Of a stretch of DNA of 25,321 bases, positions 14,492 to 22,189 are shown piece by piece. Position numbers and translations under genes: made by a program. Every line of letters begins with the position of its first letter. Position 1 is the first letter of the stretch. This DNA is from a virus, in the IMG/VR virus record IMGVR_UViG_3300002231_000792, positions 1,080 through 26,400 of that record; one strand, given 5' to 3'. The notes under the pieces are model-generated. The model did no database searches, had not been told where the DNA came from, and worked only from the letters and a program-made list of their open reading frames with translations.

Positions 14492-15666
14492 CAACACCAC
14501 GGAAAACGGCGGCGGAAATTAGTGCAATAGTAATCGCGCAACTTGAGGCAAGTTTTAACCAGGCGATCCAACTTTTGCCTAAGGCGTTCAACCGGGTACT
14601 TGCTAAAATTTGCGGGCTTGTATTTGTCGGATTGTTTCAGTTCGCGGGTTTCATTGCCTTACAAATGTTCGTCAAATATGCAAGCGACAAGGATTTTACA
14701 GTGGGCGGAATAACCCTTAATCCATTGCAGATGTGGGGCGATTTGGTAGGAATTACGAGGGGGACAGGGGCGCGATCTGAGGGGACAACTACAGTGACGG
14801 TGCTTTCCCAGGTGGGATCCCTTGCGAGTGGATCACAGCTTATTGACACGGACACTGAAGAGACTTATATCACGGTTGGGTCAACCCTTTTGAACGCGGC
14901 CACGGTGACCCCTACAGTGCGAGCAACAAGCTATTCAGCGGCGGCAAATCTGTATGTGGGTCAAAACCTTTCGTTTGTTAACGCACCCCCCGAGGTGGAA
15001 AAGGAAACGACGGTCGCAACTGTTACGGTGGAAGGTGCGGACCCGGAAAGCACTGAAGACTTCCGGGATAAGATCCTGCAATTCTTTGCGGCGCGTCCCC
15101 AGGGTGGGGCCTATGCGGATTATTGGGAATGGGGATCCGAGGTTGATGGGGTGGCAAATATTTACCCATATTCGGGAGGCACCCCTGCAATTCCTACAAG
15201 CGGAGCGGGACAAGTAGACATTTATGTCAAATCAGACACCGGAGACGGCACTGCAAGCGCCCCATTGCTTGCCTCGGTACTTGCCAACATAGAGCAAACG
15301 GCGGTCACTGGATTGGCAGACAGGCGGCCTGTAAACGCATTCGTAAATGTTGCATCAATCTATAACGAATCAATCGACGTAACCGTATCGGGGTTAAATC
15401 CAGACGTATTGGCAACTCGCACGGATATTGAGACGGCCCTTGAAAACTACTTTTTGGACAGGGAGAATTTCATCACGGGTTTAACGGTATTTCCCAGAAA
15501 AGACAATGTAACGGCAACCGAGGCGGGTGGTATCGCCGGGAGGGTAGCGGCGGCAAACGGGGCTACTATTTCAAGCGTTGCCCTAAACGGTTGGACGGGT
15601 AACTTTAGTGTCCATACGCTTTCCGAGGGCGAACAGGCGAGGATCGGGACTGTAACATGGAGTTGA
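14488..15666 (+). CDS. Baseplate wedge protein J, Mu gp47 type
   Basis: The 392-residue product matches gp47/gpJ baseplate proteins in length and pattern. It has an N-terminal helical part with 'ASDKDFTVGGITLNPLQMWGDLVGITRG', then a beta domain ('GSLASGSQLIDTDTEETYITVG'), the 'EGADPESTEDFRDKILQFFAARPQGGAYADY' core, and 'NIYPYSG'. The C-terminal domain runs 'YNESIDVTVSGLNPD' to 'VHTLSEGEQARIGTVTW'. The 'PEST.EDFR.Ri' element with 'GG...DY..W' is the hallmark. These proteins form the wedge arms that link the baseplate to the fibres. Confidence 0.88.
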   Translation: MTTPRKTAAEISAIVIAQLEASFNQAIQLLPKAFNRVLAKICGLVFVGLFQFAGFIALQMFVKYASDKDFTVGGITLNPLQMWGDLVGITRGTGARSEGTTTVTVLSQVGSLASGSQLIDTDTEETYITVGSTLLNAATVTPTVRATSYSAAANLYVGQNLSFVNAPPEVEKETTVATVTVEGADPESTEDFRDKILQFFAARPQGGAYADYWEWGSEVDGVANIYPYSGGTPAIPTSGAGQVDIYVKSDTGDGTASAPLLASVLANIEQTAVTGLADRRPVNAFVNVASIYNESIDVTVSGLNPDVLATRTDIETALENYFLDRENFITGLTVFPRKDNVTATEAGGIAGRVAAANGATISSVALNGWTGNFSVHTLSEGEQARIGTVTWS

Positions 15667-16454
15667 ATTTCTGGACTAGGTTTATCGCTTTCCTTTTGCC
15701 CAAATCGCGGGCCTTCTGGATAACCGTCAATAAACCGTTGCGGCAACTTTTCGAGGGCGTTGCAATAGTCGCAAAGACGATTCACGATCACTTGACTGAT
15801 ATTTTTCTGGATATATGGCCAACGTCCACAACTAAACTATTGCAGTGGTCACAACAGATGGGTTTCGCACAGGAACAAACCATAACGACCATTGAGGCGG
15901 CGTGGGCGGACGGTGGCGGGCAATCCCCTAGCTCATTACAGGAACGCCTTCAGGCGGCTGGATTTGACGTTTATGTACATGAGTGGTGGGAAGTCCCGGC
16001 GGCAAGCCCCCCGGTAAAAAGGAACCCAATTACGCTCATAAATGCCGGAAATGAAGTACTCGTAAATGACGTTACTGTTGCAAGCCCAAAATATGTAAAT
16101 CAGTTTCAGTCGGTTGCGGCGGGGAATACTCAATTCCAGGGGGACAACGATGTAAGATTTGGGGACATAAACGGCCTTCTTTATCTTCAAAAGAATTATG
16201 CAACCCCATCGATCACGGATGAATATGTGCATTATTGGTATGTAGGGGATTCCACTTTCCCGGATAAAGCGGACGTTGCAGACACAAAATATGATGAATT
16301 GAAGCGGTTGATCTACAAATACAAACCGACGCATACAAGGGTTGTCACTTTGGTTAATTTGGTTCCCGAGGTTTGGCAGAATACAGTGGGTGGATCGCCC
16401 GTTTACCAAAATACGGTTGGAGGATCGCCCGTTGTCCAAAACGTGGTAGCATAG
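15657..16454 (+). CDS. Baseplate-proximal protein, Mu gp48-like, with C-terminal repeats
   Basis: This 265-residue protein is placed where gp48/gpI lies, between gp47 and fibre genes. The first 110 residues show the expected pattern ('LLPKSRAFWITVNKPLRQLFEGVA', 'DIWPTSTTKLLQWSQQMG', 'LQERLQAAGFDVYVHE'). The 'YDELKRLIYKYKPTHTRVVTLV' motif near the end is characteristic of the family. The last residues hold two perfect 10-residue repeats, 'QNTVGGSPV' preceded by Trp or Tyr. Such proteins attach the tail fibres to the baseplate. Confidence 0.78.
   Translation: MELNFWTRFIAFLLPKSRAFWITVNKPLRQLFEGVAIVAKTIHDHLTDIFLDIWPTSTTKLLQWSQQMGFAQEQTITTIEAAWADGGGQSPSSLQERLQAAGFDVYVHEWWEVPAASPPVKRNPITLINAGNEVLVNDVTVASPKYVNQFQSVAAGNTQFQGDNDVRFGDINGLLYLQKNYATPSITDEYVHYWYVGDSTFPDKADVADTKYDELKRLIYKYKPTHTRVVTLVNLVPEVWQNTVGGSPVYQNTVGGSPVVQNVVA
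16374..16439 (+). repeat. Two 30-base coding repeats (QNTVGGSPV)
   Basis: Units at 16374-16403 and 16404-16433 encode WQNTVGGSPV and YQNTVGGSPV, and a partial third unit (VQN) follows. The units differ at several silent positions (aat aca gtg ggt versus aat acg gtt gga), so they are not fresh duplicates and the peptide sequence is under selection. Confidence 0.8.
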
Positions 16455-16466
16455 GAGTTTTTTAAA

Positions 16467-17357
16467 ATGGCAGATTTATACCCGGAAATTTTAGAAATTG
16501 AAGACGAGGCGGCGGATATTGGAACCGGACAACGGTGCATTGAAGACGTTGCGGACGCGGACATTGGGGTAAAGTTGGCGGGGTACAAAGACCATGACGG
16601 GGTGGCGCGAAAAATGCTTGTTAAAGATCAACCGTTGAAAAACAGCAAGATCACGATTTCAGGATCCAATACAAATACCATTGCCGGATCTTCTTTTGGT
16701 GCCTCGGCAACGACGGGAGATGCATTTCTCACGTCCGAGGGCGCGGATTGTTATCAGAGGGATCAATATACGGCGGCGGGGGCTACCCCAAATGTTTTAC
16801 TTTCAGATGGGGACCAGGAATACAACACAACTAATAAAACACACCTTGGATCGCTAAATGAAGCTTTTGCAGCAACCCAAGATGTAGACAATTTGCAAGG
16901 TGAAGACATAGAAGACCGGGCGATTGATGTAAACGCATTAGGGCCGCAATTGTTTTCTAATTCGTTTTTTGGGGCCGATACCGACTGGACAAAGGGGACA
17001 GGGTGGACAATCGGATCCGGCGTTGCAACCAAGGCGGCTGGCAGTGCAGGCAATTTGACGGAGGGTTCCATAGGTGTTGACGCGGGTGCAACATACGAAG
17101 TTATTTTTGAGGTCACCTCAATTTCAGCAAGCACTTTCACTCCGTTGGTTGGTTCAACAAGCGGAACGGCTAGGAGCGCTGCAGGATGGTACAGGGAAGA
17201 GATTGTTGCAGCAGGTTCGGATATTGCAGGGATTCAAGCAACGTCAACAACGGCGGGATCTATTGACAACATAACAATCCGCAAAGTCAGAGACGTAAAG
17301 AATAACCACGTCAAGCCGGATTTTCTAGTGGTTGCAGAATTTGTTTACTTATTCTGA
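16467..17357 (+). CDS. Tail fibre/adhesin, N-terminal part with carbohydrate-binding-like domain
   Basis: These 296 residues start after a GGAG ribosome site. The N-terminal 150 residues are acidic with a Ser/Thr-rich middle. Residues about 165-275 form a jelly-roll carbohydrate-binding-like domain ('FFGADTDWTKGTGWTIGSGVATKAAGS', 'GATYEVIFEVTSIS', 'DIAGIQATSTTAGSIDNITIRKV'), a module common in receptor-binding tail proteins. Just after it the frame fails: 'NLFTYSEDASNGDWARTNL', a phrase typical of the next module, is encoded in another frame (17335-17420), and the original frame resumes downstream. It is probably one 619-residue protein up to 18326. Confidence 0.7.
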   Translation: MADLYPEILEIEDEAADIGTGQRCIEDVADADIGVKLAGYKDHDGVARKMLVKDQPLKNSKITISGSNTNTIAGSSFGASATTGDAFLTSEGADCYQRDQYTAAGATPNVLLSDGDQEYNTTNKTHLGSLNEAFAATQDVDNLQGEDIEDRAIDVNALGPQLFSNSFFGADTDWTKGTGWTIGSGVATKAAGSAGNLTEGSIGVDAGATYEVIFEVTSISASTFTPLVGSTSGTARSAAGWYREEIVAAGSDIAGIQATSTTAGSIDNITIRKVRDVKNNHVKPDFLVVAEFVYLF

Positions 17358-17465
17358 GGATGCGAGCAACGGTGACTGGGCAAGGACTAACTTGACAGAT
17401 ATTGTTGCGTCTGGACAGCTTTCCCCTACGTCGTAGACAGAGATACCGGGTTACAAATTGAATAC

Positions 17466-18326
17466 ATGGGGTTGATTGCCACTGCTTCCAGCTCACAGCA
17501 CCGGGTAACACAAACAAAAACGCTCACGGCAAAAAGATGGACTATAGGCGTTTATGCAAAAGAGGGTATAGAAGATTGGTGTGTTATAGTGGAAGGAGTG
17601 GGCGGAACGCTAGCCTATTTTGATGTTAATGCCGGAACAGTTGGAACAGTTACATCAGGTAACTTGGCATCATTAATTAAATTTCCGGGACAAGGCGCAC
17701 TGATATTAATGGAATTTGACGGAACCGCCGCTCCTACACAACTAAAGTTACAGGCGGCAGATAGTAATGGAGGGGCGGTCTTTGCTGGTGACGCTGTAAA
17801 CCAATCTATTTTATTTTGCGGAATGTTTGTACGGGAAGGCACCATCGCCGACAATTTCCCCTACGCCAAAACCACAACGGCGGCGGAAACCGGAAAACAT
17901 GAATACAGACACGAAGCCGAAACGGTTCAGGAATACCGGGCAAGGTTGGGGCTTAAAGAGAGAACCGATTCTCAGGGGTTGCCAACGGGCATTTGGGAAA
18001 CGCCACAAGTCGAAACTGAATATATCGAACCGGATATGTGGCGCGGTAGGCAAGTTTACTATATGGCATTTGCGGATGTCATTACGGTTGGAGGGGCACA
18101 AACATTACTTTCCACTTCCGATTGGACACGCATCCGCAAAATGGAAGGTTCGATTGTTGACGATTCATCCGCTGGAAATTCGGCAGTCACTCAATACGGC
18201 ACAAGTAATCAATTCGGAAGCGCATGGGTGCAAGCTTCAAACGGGCAAGTACAAGTATTATTGGGAGGATCGTTCGATGATGTAAACGATTCATATGACC
18301 TAGAATTCTACTATATCAAAGATTAA
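17466..18326 (+). CDS. Tail fibre/adhesin, C-terminal part
   Basis: The frame is the same as that of 16467-17357 and is open from 17391. The ATG at 17466 has no ribosome site, so it is better seen as the rest of the fibre. With one C added to CCCC (17423-17426) the middle reads '...SGQLSPYVVDRDTGLQIEYMGL', a smooth join. A second beta domain ('KTLTAKRWTIGVYAKEG', 'ILFCGMFVREG') is followed by a short helix ('EYRARLGLKER') and a third domain ('ADVITVGGAQTLLSTSDWTRIRK', ending 'YDLEFYYIKD') that is probably the receptor-binding tip. A separately translated gene is possible but less likely. Confidence 0.62.
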   Translation: MGLIATASSSQHRVTQTKTLTAKRWTIGVYAKEGIEDWCVIVEGVGGTLAYFDVNAGTVGTVTSGNLASLIKFPGQGALILMEFDGTAAPTQLKLQAADSNGGAVFAGDAVNQSILFCGMFVREGTIADNFPYAKTTTAAETGKHEYRHEAETVQEYRARLGLKERTDSQGLPTGIWETPQVETEYIEPDMWRGRQVYYMAFADVITVGGAQTLLSTSDWTRIRKMEGSIVDDSSAGNSAVTQYGTSNQFGSAWVQASNGQVQVLLGGSFDDVNDSYDLEFYYIKD

Positions 18327-18340
18327 AGGAGCAAAGCAAA

Positions 18341-18682
18341 ATGATTATAGAAACCTTCAATTTGAAAAATTCAGCATATCGTAACTACAGGAACGAACTT
18401 GCCGGGATGTTAAAAAACCGGGACGTTATGCCAGCAAAGGAATGTATAGGAAGGGACTTTGAAATTCTTGACGCGGTTGTAAGTGCTTTTGAAGCCCAAT
18501 ACATTCTTGATGCAGAGGGGCAGGTCACAAACAAGGCAGAAATCGACAGCACAAAACAAGAGGTTTCAGTTTTGAGAATTAGCAAAAGGGAAGTTCCGAT
18601 TAAGTGGACGGCTCAGGAAACCTTGAACGCAAAGTTTTTAATCCATGATTGGAACGAAAACCCGGAACCCGTTGCACCGTAA
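18341..18682 (+). CDS. Unknown protein between tail fibre and holin-like gene
   Basis: This 113-residue protein has a good ribosome site (AAAGGAGC before ATG 18341). The N-terminal half is helical and charged ('NLKNSAYRNYRNELAGMLKNRD'), followed by 'FEILDAVVSAFEAQYI' and a C-terminal 'WTAQETLNAKFLIHDWN'. There is no membrane segment, Cys cluster or recognisable catalytic motif. In many phages this place holds a fibre chaperone or a hypothetical protein. I do not recognise the family. Confidence 0.6.
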   Translation: MIIETFNLKNSAYRNYRNELAGMLKNRDVMPAKECIGRDFEILDAVVSAFEAQYILDAEGQVTNKAEIDSTKQEVSVLRISKREVPIKWTAQETLNAKFLIHDWNENPEPVAP

Positions 18683-18696
18683 TAACTGAAAATCCT

Positions 18697-18705
18697 GGGG
18701 GGGGG
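18697..18705 (+). repeat. G9 homopolymer in the ribosome-binding region
   Basis: Nine consecutive G residues lie 12-20 bases before the ATG at 18718. A tract of this length can change by slippage and would alter the ribosome site spacing without touching the coding frame. It is also a place where sequencing length errors are likely. Confidence 0.6.
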
Positions 18706-18717
18706 AAGTTGAACGCA

Positions 18718-19119
18718 ATGAATGAAAAATCGACTAGTGAGCGCATTTTTGAAAAGCTTGATCTATTGGGTAAAGACGTTTCTACGGCAAACAGAAAACT
18801 TGATGTTGTTCAGGAACAAATGAAACACAAACCGGATAAAGTTGAAATGATTGAATATGTAGATCAAAAAATGAAACTACACAAAGAAGACTGTTCACCA
18901 CAAGGCGAACCCTCCCAAGTTGTGGACATGACCCAATACAGGCAAAGCGATAGGACAACGACAAGCGATGCGATTAGAATCAGTATAAAAGGACTTCCCC
19001 CAATAGCCAGGTATTTAATTTATTTACTTTTGGCAGGCGGGCTTTTTACGGGTGGGCATTTTGCCCCTAGCGTTTTGGGTGGACATAACGAAAAGCCAAT
19101 CGCAACGGATAAGGAGTAG
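18718..19119 (+). CDS. Coiled-coil protein with one C-terminal TM helix; holin/membrane-protein candidate
   Basis: I choose ATG 18718, which follows a purine-rich G9-AAG ribosome region (18697-18708); in-frame TTG codons upstream overlap the previous gene. The 133-residue product has an N-terminal helix with heptad-like spacing (about 5-58, 'IFEKLDLLGKDVSTANRKLDVVQEQM'). A polar linker with one Cys follows, then one hydrophobic segment at about 97-112 ('ARYLIYLLLAGGLFTGG') and a short polar tail. This coiled-coil plus late TM layout is seen in XhlA-type haemolysin/holin accessory proteins. A lysis role is inferred from layout and place in the late operon. Confidence 0.5.
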   Translation: MNEKSTSERIFEKLDLLGKDVSTANRKLDVVQEQMKHKPDKVEMIEYVDQKMKLHKEDCSPQGEPSQVVDMTQYRQSDRTTTSDAIRISIKGLPPIARYLIYLLLAGGLFTGGHFAPSVLGGHNEKPIATDKE

Positions 19120-19125
19120 AATACA

Positions 19126-20175
19126 ATGGCAATTAAACCAGATGCGAGTTACCCCGGGCGAATAGTTGCGGCGGACGCAAATTACCCGTATGGTTCGGGA
19201 CAAAATGAAACCGTTACGGGGGCCGAAGATGGAACGCCCGTTGAAGTGGCTTGGATAAATGACCTTTGGGGCTTGCTTCAGGGCCTTTTGTGGCAGGAAG
19301 GGATAACCCCTTCAGGATCGGCGGACACGGCCCTATTGAGCCAATATTTGGAAGTGATTAATCGTATCGCGGCCATGGGGGACTATTACGACACGTTCGG
19401 GACAGTTGACGCGATTGTACTAAACCCCCGTGAAACTAATGGGAAGATACCCGGCACAGAAACAACGGGGGTCCGTGTACGATTTAAGTCGGGCGGGGTG
19501 AACACAATACCGGGGGCAACCTTGACGCTTTCAGACAGTGTAACAACGATTGGCCCCTATCCAATGTCATTAACCCAAGTTGCAAACGGCGGAACGCCTA
19601 CAATTCCGGCGGGGATGTTAGGCGCGGATATGATGGTCACCGCAATTTTAGATCAAACGCCGGACACATTAACCACATATTGGCGCATTGTTGGGGGTCC
19701 GGCCAGGATTATCAGCGGGGACAATTCATCCGCCTTTTTGCCTTCCAGTGTTTCATCTTTAGAGGAGGGTGGAACGGTATTCACGGACCTTTCCACGAGC
19801 CTGAAAGGGAGGGGCATGGACTATACGGGCGGTCCCGGGGACGTAACACCGCAACGGATAAGATGTTCAATCTTTGACGCATCAACCCCCTGGGGTTCGT
19901 TTACTTGGGTAAACACAGCGGCCCCCGTTTATTCGAATGCCAACGATTTGGTCTTGACCGGGATCCCATGGTCGGCAACCAAGCGGGAGTTTTCTTCATT
20001 TATGAGATTTTCGGCGGCGTCTTCAAAATATTGCTGTCCGGTTTCGCTTAAATTAAAAGACAACGGATCTGGGGTTGCTACGGTTGATGAAGCCTATGCA
20101 ACATGCGCGGTTGACCCGTCCACCGGGAGCGATCACGAATTAGTGATTTATTTCGATGCAAATGGCGTCGATTAG
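19126..20175 (+). CDS. Tail fibre protein with conserved attachment domain
   Basis: This 349-residue protein starts after AAGGAG. Its first 85 residues ('SYPGRIVAADANYPYGSGQN', 'DGTPVEVAWINDLWGLLQGLLWQEGITPSGSADT') match the N-terminal attachment region common in phage tail fibres, where a 'G.n...p...D.tPl...w.nD..g....ll..aGi.psg' pattern fixes the trimer to the baseplate. The rest is beta-rich, with 'GVRVRFKSGGVNTIPGATLTL' and a C-terminal domain ending 'HELVIYFDANGVD'. It is the last gene of the late operon. No fibre chaperone of its own follows. Confidence 0.72.
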   Translation: MAIKPDASYPGRIVAADANYPYGSGQNETVTGAEDGTPVEVAWINDLWGLLQGLLWQEGITPSGSADTALLSQYLEVINRIAAMGDYYDTFGTVDAIVLNPRETNGKIPGTETTGVRVRFKSGGVNTIPGATLTLSDSVTTIGPYPMSLTQVANGGTPTIPAGMLGADMMVTAILDQTPDTLTTYWRIVGGPARIISGDNSSAFLPSSVSSLEEGGTVFTDLSTSLKGRGMDYTGGPGDVTPQRIRCSIFDASTPWGSFTWVNTAAPVYSNANDLVLTGIPWSATKREFSSFMRFSAASSKYCCPVSLKLKDNGSGVATVDEAYATCAVDPSTGSDHELVIYFDANGVD

Positions 20176-20247
20176 TCACTTTCTGAAAACCTTCCCCTCG
20201 CTTCATCGTATAATCTAATCCGTCGCTTTATTAGTCTTTGAGTGCGT

Positions 20248-20433
20248 TCAGATTTGCTTACACACCGTCCGCTTGCATACATGGTAAGGGTTTGTCTTCG
20301 CATACTGTTTATTATATTCCCGTTGGCAATCTTTACAGTTGTAGCTTAATCCAAATTTTCCGTTTGCACACTTATAAAAGCGATCGAAAGGCAAATCAAG
20401 ATCACAGGATCCACAATGTTTTATATTTTCCAC
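20248..20433 (-). CDS. Small zinc-finger protein
   Basis: A GTG start at 20433 follows AAAGGGG with a 5-base gap. The 61-residue product holds two CxxC knuckles (CGSC at about 7-10, CKDC at about 33-36), with 'LPFDRFYKCANGKFGLSYNCKDCQREYNKQY' between and after them. This pattern is familiar from small phage zinc-finger proteins and from the N-terminal part of HNH nucleases. No HNH catalytic motif is present, so it is either a stand-alone DNA/RNA-binding protein or a nuclease remnant. It is the last gene of the minus-strand operon, ending 73 bases from the late operon's last stop. Confidence 0.72.
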   Translation of the reverse strand: MENIKHCGSCDLDLPFDRFYKCANGKFGLSYNCKDCQREYNKQYAKTNPYHVCKRTVCKQI

Positions 20434-20456
20434 TTATGCCCCTTTGTGGTTAATGG

Positions 20457-21029
20457 CTAATTAGCCCCGGGGACCCTCCAAAACTGATTCCGAAATCCCG
20501 TTCGGATGAATTTCCAACCCGCTTTTATCGCCCGGTGACGGTCCTTTATTGATCCATAGTGCATTGCTTTAGGGGTTGGGTCATCAATTTTTCCCTGTAA
20601 AAAGACAACAGCCAGGGCCATAGTACCCCTACAATCATCCTTGTATCGCTCCCATTTTAGGGCATCGGGCCATTTTTCTGGTTCATCGCAATCTCTGTAA
20701 AGATGTAATAACCAGGGGTTGTGTTTCCCCTTTTGCCATTTTGTGGCGGCGCTGTATTTCCTGGTTACCTCGTACAGACTTAATCCTGATGGTTTCATTC
20801 TTTTTTTGTATATATGCCATATTGCTGCGCACTCCCCGGTTTTGTGTCCATCCCACATAGCCTCGCCAATACATGACCGGGCAAGCCATAGGACAACGTC
20901 TTCAGATTTTTCTGCCCTCGTATTTTCAGAATTTAGAAACAGGATCAAAATTATCAGGAAGGTCAATAAAATCCCAATTACAATCCTGTCCCCGCGTTTA
21001 ATTCGTTTGTAGTCGTATGGTTCAATCAT
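20457..21029 (-). CDS. Membrane-anchored peptidoglycan-degrading enzyme (endolysin candidate)
   Basis: The 190-residue product has a short basic start, one hydrophobic segment at about 16-33 ('IVIGILLTFLIILILFLNS'), and a catalytic-looking domain. Key motifs are 'WLARSCIGEAMWDGH' with Glu56 as likely catalytic residue, 'ECAAIWHIYKKRM', 'NPWLLHLYRDC', 'AMHYGS' and 'FRNQFWRV'. I associate these with a transglycosylase or cell-wall-hydrolase family found in phages and deltaproteobacteria. The N-terminal segment could be a signal-anchor-release helix, giving membrane-tethered export by the host Sec system. It overlaps the gene upstream at its start (21022-21029) and is the only lysin visible here. 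Confidence 0.62.
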   Translation of the reverse strand: MIEPYDYKRIKRGDRIVIGILLTFLIILILFLNSENTRAEKSEDVVLWLARSCIGEAMWDGHKTGECAAIWHIYKKRMKPSGLSLYEVTRKYSAATKWQKGKHNPWLLHLYRDCDEPEKWPDALKWERYKDDCRGTMALAVVFLQGKIDDPTPKAMHYGSIKDRHRAIKAGWKFIRTGFRNQFWRVPGAN

Positions 21030-21417
21030 GGTTCCCTTTCAAGTATGTTTCCATCCGTTCCCCCGTCCAAAATCTTTGCTTGCCGTCCGGGGTTATTAAT
21101 CCGTGTTTTCGCATCCATTTTTCCATTTTCGCCCTATCTTTACTATTCAGATATTCTGAATCGTCCCCGGTTTTCGCCCGGTCTATTGATGCAGGCATTG
21201 TACACCGGATAAGCGGTTGATCGCAAACGTCCGACATTCTGCCCGGCGAATTATCATCAAGCAGGTCTAAACCAATAAACCAACAATCCGAACATTCGGG
21301 TCCGTTGGGGGTCATAGTCATACCTTCCCCGCCGATCAAATCCCGGATGGTTGGAGGCCCACCGCATTTGTGGCATGTTTCTCGCATAACATCATGTGGA
21401 CGTTGACCTCCGCTCAT
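21022..21417 (-). CDS. Unknown protein with CxxC zinc-ribbon motif
   Basis: The 131-residue product begins 'MSGGQRPHDVMRETCHKCGG', with a second knuckle 'ECSDCW' 27 residues later. The four cysteines are spaced as in a zinc ribbon. The C-terminal half is charged and helical ('LNSKDRAKMEKWMRKHGLITPDGKQ'). Function is unknown; similar small zinc proteins are common among phage replication-cluster genes. The start overlaps the upstream stop (ATGA), so it is translationally coupled. Confidence 0.65.
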   Translation of the reverse strand: MSGGQRPHDVMRETCHKCGGPPTIRDLIGGEGMTMTPNGPECSDCWFIGLDLLDDNSPGRMSDVCDQPLIRCTMPASIDRAKTGDDSEYLNSKDRAKMEKWMRKHGLITPDGKQRFWTGERMETYLKGNHD

Positions 21418-21755
21418 AACGTCAACCCCCCGTAAAATTCACAAACCGCCTTTAATCGTTCCCAATCGCAAACACATATTTCAGAATCACAACCATATTC
21501 CAAATAACAATTGGTCACTCTCCATTCGATTAGTTCGCATTCTGTATCAATCCCAGTATCCGTGTCCGTATCGGCCCAGGTGTCGGAATCTGTATCACTG
21601 TCATAGTGTGAATTATTTTCACACCCAAGGGACATAAGCAGAAAGGCCCCTAGAATGGCCCGTATTGCGTTTACAATCGGCCTCATGTACCTATCAGGAA
21701 TACGCGATAAAACGCGGACAGGGGTCAACCTCGCAAGGATTTGAGGTGTTTTCAT
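21414..21755 (-). CDS. Lipoprotein-like protein with Asp/Ser/Thr linker and Cys-rich end
   Basis: The ATG at 21755 overlaps the upstream stop (ATGA) and gives 113 residues. A second start at 21686 would leave 'MRPIVNAIRAILGAFLLMSLGC', which looks like a complete lipoprotein signal with a non-ideal lipobox (Ser at -3, Leu at -2, Gly at -1). The mature part starts 'CENNSHYDSDTDSDTWADT', an acidic Ser/Asp/Thr linker, followed by Cys residues spaced as 'C..IEW..TNC......C....CVC'. Such linkers are common in deltaproteobacterial surface lipoproteins. In a phage, an exported lipoprotein could block superinfection or adjust lysis timing; neither is shown here. Confidence 0.55.
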   Translation of the reverse strand: MKTPQILARLTPVRVLSRIPDRYMRPIVNAIRAILGAFLLMSLGCENNSHYDSDTDSDTWADTDTDTGIDTECELIEWRVTNCYLEYGCDSEICVCDWERLKAVCEFYGGLTL

Positions 21756-22189
21756 GCTTCCCATGGGTCCACCGTGCCGAAAACTTCGTGATTTAGCAAT
21801 ATTTTCCCCTTTTCGAGTTTCAATAGCCAATGTTCCCGGCCCTCAATAATCACTCGCATAGTTGTTAAAACTTCCACTATCAGCGGATTGATAGGGCATT
21901 CAAAAGTAATTTTCCCATAGTCCCCGGCCTTGTGAGCGTAGAAAAAAAGGTCAACCAGGTGACGCAAAAGGGAATATTCGCCCCTGGCGGCAAAAGTATT
22001 CCATGCCTCAAGTGCTATACTTTCTGTTTTCCAAGGGATTGAAACACGGGGCGCATGTTGCCACCAATACCCGGGGCATGGATCCGGTTGCAGGCTGTCC
22101 AGCATTTCCGCATATTCTCGGTTAAACCCCTCTACATATTGCGTACATAGTTCATTTTTGAAATTAATAACTCTGTTCGTTTTGCTCAT
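21752..22189 (-). CDS. Unknown protein downstream of the helicase
   Basis: The ATG at 22189 has a good ribosome site (AGGAG with 6-base spacing) lying inside the end of the helicase gene. The 145-residue product has a Trp- and Pro-rich middle ('DPCPGYWWQHAPRVSIPW'), helices ('SIALEAWNTFAARGEYSLLRHLVDLFFYAH') and a beta-rich end ('MRVIIEGREHWLLKLEKGKILLNHEVFG'). There is no catalytic motif or membrane segment. I do not recognise it; a replication accessory role would fit its neighbours. Confidence 0.6.
   Translation of the reverse strand: MSKTNRVINFKNELCTQYVEGFNREYAEMLDSLQPDPCPGYWWQHAPRVSIPWKTESIALEAWNTFAARGEYSLLRHLVDLFFYAHKAGDYGKITFECPINPLIVEVLTTMRVIIEGREHWLLKLEKGKILLNHEVFGTVDPWEA

Noticed and set aside
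20176-20247. Terminator between the convergent operons
   Set aside because: Only a weak 5-base CTAAT/ATTAG pairing was seen, with no GC-rich stem followed by a T run; not strong enough to list.
20238-20453. Plus-strand ORF over the small zinc-finger gene
   Set aside because: The minus-strand frame has a ribosome site and two CxxC knuckles; the plus frame has neither.
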